From CAYUJH01 sp964394585 (GTDB lineage Bacteria > Bacteroidota > Bacteroidia > Cytophagales > Flammeovirgaceae), in assembly GCA_964394585.1 (NCBI GenBank), contig CAYMYI010000057.1, forward strand, positions 1 to 25,362: 25,362 bases of DNA. The letters run 5' to 3'. Each line of letters opens with the position of its first letter. The first letter of the stretch is position 1. Shown here piece after piece: positions 23,076-25,362 of the stretch. The notes under the pieces were generated by a model, which was given only the letters and a program-made list of their open reading frames with translations, was not told where the DNA came from and did not search any database. A program made the translations under genes and the position numbers.

Positions 23076-24103
23076 AGTTCAACAATATGATTTCTATTAG
23101 CTAATTCGTGTTTCATTTGTTCTTGGCCATGTCGCTTCGCAAGTTCTGCTGCGCTTGCTTTTAAGCGGGCTTTTTGCATTAATTCTCGATTTTTTTGCTC
23201 AAAATCTTCGATTTCTTCGGCAGAAAGTTGCCATTGTGTATTAGGATAGCATCTAGCATAACCTAAAGTTTCTAACATGTTGCCGGCTATCAACTCAAAT
23301 AGTCTGATTTCATCTTCTGATAGCTCTTTTTGGAATTTGTTATAATTATCGGCAATCACCGGTTTCTTTACATTACTCCACATTTCGCCCGAAATGGCAG
23401 TGTTTAGCGTTTCTTCCGATTGGAAGTAGGCCATTGAGTTTTCTCGAAATGAAATGTTGAGTACACTACAGATTTTCGATAAAACAGTTTTGGGTTTTTG
23501 GATGAGGTCTTCGTAACGGATAGCCATAAAACGCTGCGGAGGTACTACTTTTTGGATAGCTAGGGCTGCTTCTTGGTCGGCTTTCCACTTTTGAGCAAGC
23601 TGATAAATATGCTTAGGTCCTACTAATGCTTTTTGAAATGATAATGCCACATCGCGCCCATCGCGGTATAAATGCAAGTATAGGGGAGGGGTATCTAACT
23701 TTTCCAATAGGGTATAGTAATGAACATTTTGCATACTCTTGCAGCACCAAATGGAAGCTCCTTCAGCAGCAGCGCGTATTTCATATACCGCTTGAAATAC
23801 CCCTTGCAAAGTAGGCTGCTTTATTCTTTTTACGATTGACTCCATGGAAATTTCGCCTTTTTCCCAAGGAACAGGATTGAGTTGTACCCATTTGGCTACA
23901 TCGGCGGCAAGCTCTTCAATATGCAAATGAGTATTTCCGTACTTCTCTAAATGAGGAAGGAAATTGTGCAAGATATGCGGAGGATGTGGGGCTGAAACTT
24001 CAGGTAATTGATGGAGCATGAGCCGCAACAAGTTCGAGCCTGAGCGTTGTGTGCCTATAAATTGCACAAACGAAAACGAAGATTGTATAGCTGATTGTTT
24101 CAA
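23072..24103 (-). CDS. PAPS-dependent sulfotransferase family protein
   Basis: A 343-residue cytosolic protein with the two PAPS-binding elements: 5'-phosphosulfate loop GTQRSGSN at 17-24 and 3'-phosphate-binding YRDGRDVALSF at 146-156, then FMAIRYEDLIQKP, typical of the Sulfotransfer_1/3 families. A charged helical tail of about 70 residues closes it. It would transfer sulfate from PAPS to an unknown hydroxyl or amine acceptor. It sits 6 bases after chrA and overlaps the ASST-like gene by 4 bases, so sulfate chemistry in cytosol and envelope is encoded side by side. Confidence 0.88.
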   Translation of the reverse strand: MKQSAIQSSFSFVQFIGTQRSGSNLLRLMLHQLPEVSAPHPPHILHNFLPHLEKYGNTHLHIEELAADVAKWVQLNPVPWEKGEISMESIVKRIKQPTLQGVFQAVYEIRAAAEGASIWCCKSMQNVHYYTLLEKLDTPPLYLHLYRDGRDVALSFQKALVGPKHIYQLAQKWKADQEAALAIQKVVPPQRFMAIRYEDLIQKPKTVLSKICSVLNISFRENSMAYFQSEETLNTAISGEMWSNVKKPVIADNYNKFQKELSEDEIRLFELIAGNMLETLGYARCYPNTQWQLSAEEIEDFEQKNRELMQKARLKASAAELAKRHGQEQMKHELANRNHIVEL

Positions 24104-24109
24104 GGTAGT

Positions 24110-25303
24110 TTATAATAATGTGTGATACAAAATACCTAAGATAGCACCTGCCAATAAAATGTAGAAGATGCTTACTTTGGTGAACTCTAAAGATAATATA
24201 GTGGCGATGCCTATAAAAATGGTAAACAGATTTAGGTCAATATTTTTACTGATTGTATAGGATGACGCTAAAATAAGACCGATTACGGCAGGTTTTAAAC
24301 CGTAAAAGCAAGCGTTTACCAGTTTATTTTCTCGGATAGCTTCATAAAACCGCGTGGAAATAACCATTAAAACCGCAGAAGGCACAAAAATCCCCAATGT
24401 ACCCACGATAGCCCCAACAATACCTTTGAGCTTATATCCAATAAAGGTAGCACTTACTAAAATAGGGCCGGGGGTAATCTGCCCAAAGGCAATCGAATCT
24501 ACGAACGTAGCGGTGTCAATCCATTGTAATTCGGTTACTAACAAACTTTGCAGTATGGGAACCATGACGTACCCTCCCCCAAAAAGTGTAAGGCTTACTT
24601 TGAAAAAAGTTAGTCCAATATTCAATACGGTGGGAGTTTTATTTGCCAATACACTGGCAAGCGTTATCAATATACCAATTGTACCCACTAGATATATCAA
24701 AGTGTAGAGATGAGCACGCCCCGATATTGCCGTTACCGTTGCTCCTCCGCTTTCTTTCCCATGCTTTTTTAGTAACACTCCGATAATGGAGGCGCCAACG
24801 AAAATCACAAATAAAATGTAGAAAGAAGGAACTGCAATGACCAAAATAATAGAGGCTAATCCGATAACAACTTGGGCAACTGAGTCGATGTTTTTTTTCC
24901 CCATTTTAATACCGGTATGAAAAATCAGACCGATGACTACCGGAAGTACGCCCTTAAGCAGCGCATTTACAATGGGGAGATCCTGGTAGTTTTCATAGAG
25001 CTCTGCAAACAAAATCATGATGCAAAAAGAGGGAAAGAGCACCGCTATAAAAGCTACAATGGCTCCGACCCAACCGCGCATTTTATAACCCAAACTTGTT
25101 ACAATATTCACTGCCAAAGGTCCAGGCAATACCGATGCAATAGAAATTACGGATAAGATGTCATCATCTTGTAAGACCTTATCTTCTTTCACTAGCTTTT
25201 TTTGCACTACTGCTACTAGCGCCATATAGCCTCCGAATGCCGATGCACCAATACCCAAAAAGCGAGTAAAAATGTACTTTAGTGAAATGCTTGGATGTTC
25301 CAT
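24110..25303 (-). CDS. chrA: Chromate transporter family (CHR/ChrA) protein
   Basis: A 397-residue long-chain CHR protein: two homologous halves of about six helices each. The first half has FLGIGASAFGGY and VLPGPLAVNIVTSLGYKMRGW; the second has VSLTLFGGGYVMVP and FGQITPGPILVSATFIGYKLKG, the duplicated family motifs. Known members export chromate, and sulfate competes, so an oxyanion substrate is likely. The position directly upstream of two sulfotransferases suggests sulfate or a related anion rather than chromate resistance, but that is inference. It is first in the operon. Its leader is a terminator-like hairpin ending about 7 bases upstream of the start. Confidence 0.9.
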   Translation of the reverse strand: MEHPSISLKYIFTRFLGIGASAFGGYMALVAVVQKKLVKEDKVLQDDDILSVISIASVLPGPLAVNIVTSLGYKMRGWVGAIVAFIAVLFPSFCIMILFAELYENYQDLPIVNALLKGVLPVVIGLIFHTGIKMGKKNIDSVAQVVIGLASIILVIAVPSFYILFVIFVGASIIGVLLKKHGKESGGATVTAISGRAHLYTLIYLVGTIGILITLASVLANKTPTVLNIGLTFFKVSLTLFGGGYVMVPILQSLLVTELQWIDTATFVDSIAFGQITPGPILVSATFIGYKLKGIVGAIVGTLGIFVPSAVLMVISTRFYEAIRENKLVNACFYGLKPAVIGLILASSYTISKNIDLNLFTIFIGIATILSLEFTKVSIFYILLAGAILGILYHTLL

Positions 25304-25309
25304 AGTTGT

Positions 25310-25341
25310 AAAAAAAAAGGTCTCCTAAAGGGAGACCTTTT
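25310..25341 (-). terminator. Terminator-like hairpin in the chrA leader
   Basis: AAAAGGTCTCC (25315-25325) pairs with GGAGACCTTTT (25331-25341) over a 5-nt loop. On the minus strand the stem is followed by nine T (plus-strand A 25310-25318), a classic intrinsic terminator. It would end a gene right of the window or attenuate chrA, whose ATG is only 6 bases beyond. A minus-strand frame ending KVSL-TAG inside the hairpin might be that gene's end, but it is too short to call. Confidence 0.8.
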
Positions 25342-25362
25342 CAGTTTCAGGAGTCGGTTTAG

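Noticed and set aside
25325..25360. Possible C-terminal end of a minus-strand gene (KPTPETEKVSL then TAG)
   Set aside because: Only 11 codons are visible and the stop lies within the terminator hairpin; not distinguishable from chance.

Overview
The window reads as ordinary chromosome from a member of the Bacteroidota, probably a Cytophagales-like marine or environmental lineage. Three things support this. Start codons have no Shine-Dalgarno sequence and sit behind A/T-rich leaders. Several genes are preceded by the Bacteroidota -7 element TAnnTTTG (mutS, the rlpA-like gene, the HMG-CoA lyase gene). The gene content (MutS, DUF2339, DUF4166/DCC, short lipoproteins) fits the phylum. I see no rRNA, tRNA, CRISPR array, insertion sequence or prophage. 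The genus is not recognisable from sequence alone.

Layout. 1-4.5 kb: the 3' end of an unknown + strand gene, ung (-), then apaG, a MazG-like pyrophosphohydrolase and mutS (+). 4.5-6 kb: a metallo-beta-lactamase-fold hydrolase behind a MarR regulator (-), with a perfect palindrome upstream of marR. 6-7 kb: an RlpA-like lipoprotein and a secreted CxxC protein (+). 7-12.5 kb: a block of minus-strand genes. In transcription order it holds a SixA-like phosphatase, a patatin phospholipase, a polynucleotide-kinase-like P-loop enzyme, an RtcR-like sigma-54 activator with an N-terminal CARF-type domain, a DUF218/YdcF membrane protein and a diacylglycerol-kinase-family lipid kinase. 12.7-15.3 kb (+): an HMG-CoA lyase-like enzyme, a lone Opp/Dpp-type permease and shikimate kinase. 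15.3-17.5 kb (-): a kinase-fold protein of unknown role and a surface esterase with a glycan-binding-like N-terminus. 17.5-20.6 kb (+): a PF04020 small membrane protein, a strong terminator and a giant DUF2339 membrane protein. 20.6-25.3 kb (-): chrA, sulfotransferase, ASST-like lipoprotein, DUF4166 and DCC protein in tight succession.

Two stretches deserve attention. The first is the pair at 8836-10826, where a CARF-type sigma-54 activator lies two bases downstream of a kinase resembling the 5'-end-healing domain of bacterial RNA-repair enzymes. RtcR proteins sense damaged RNA and control RNA repair, so this looks like a compact, RtcB-less version of that logic. Its upstream region holds a dense cluster of TGAGTA/TACTCA hexamers that may be its operator array. 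A patatin phospholipase sits just beyond. The second is the chrA-sulfotransferase-ASST unit at 21747-25303, a candidate sulfonation cassette whose 5' leader is a terminator-like hairpin only a few bases from the chrA start codon.
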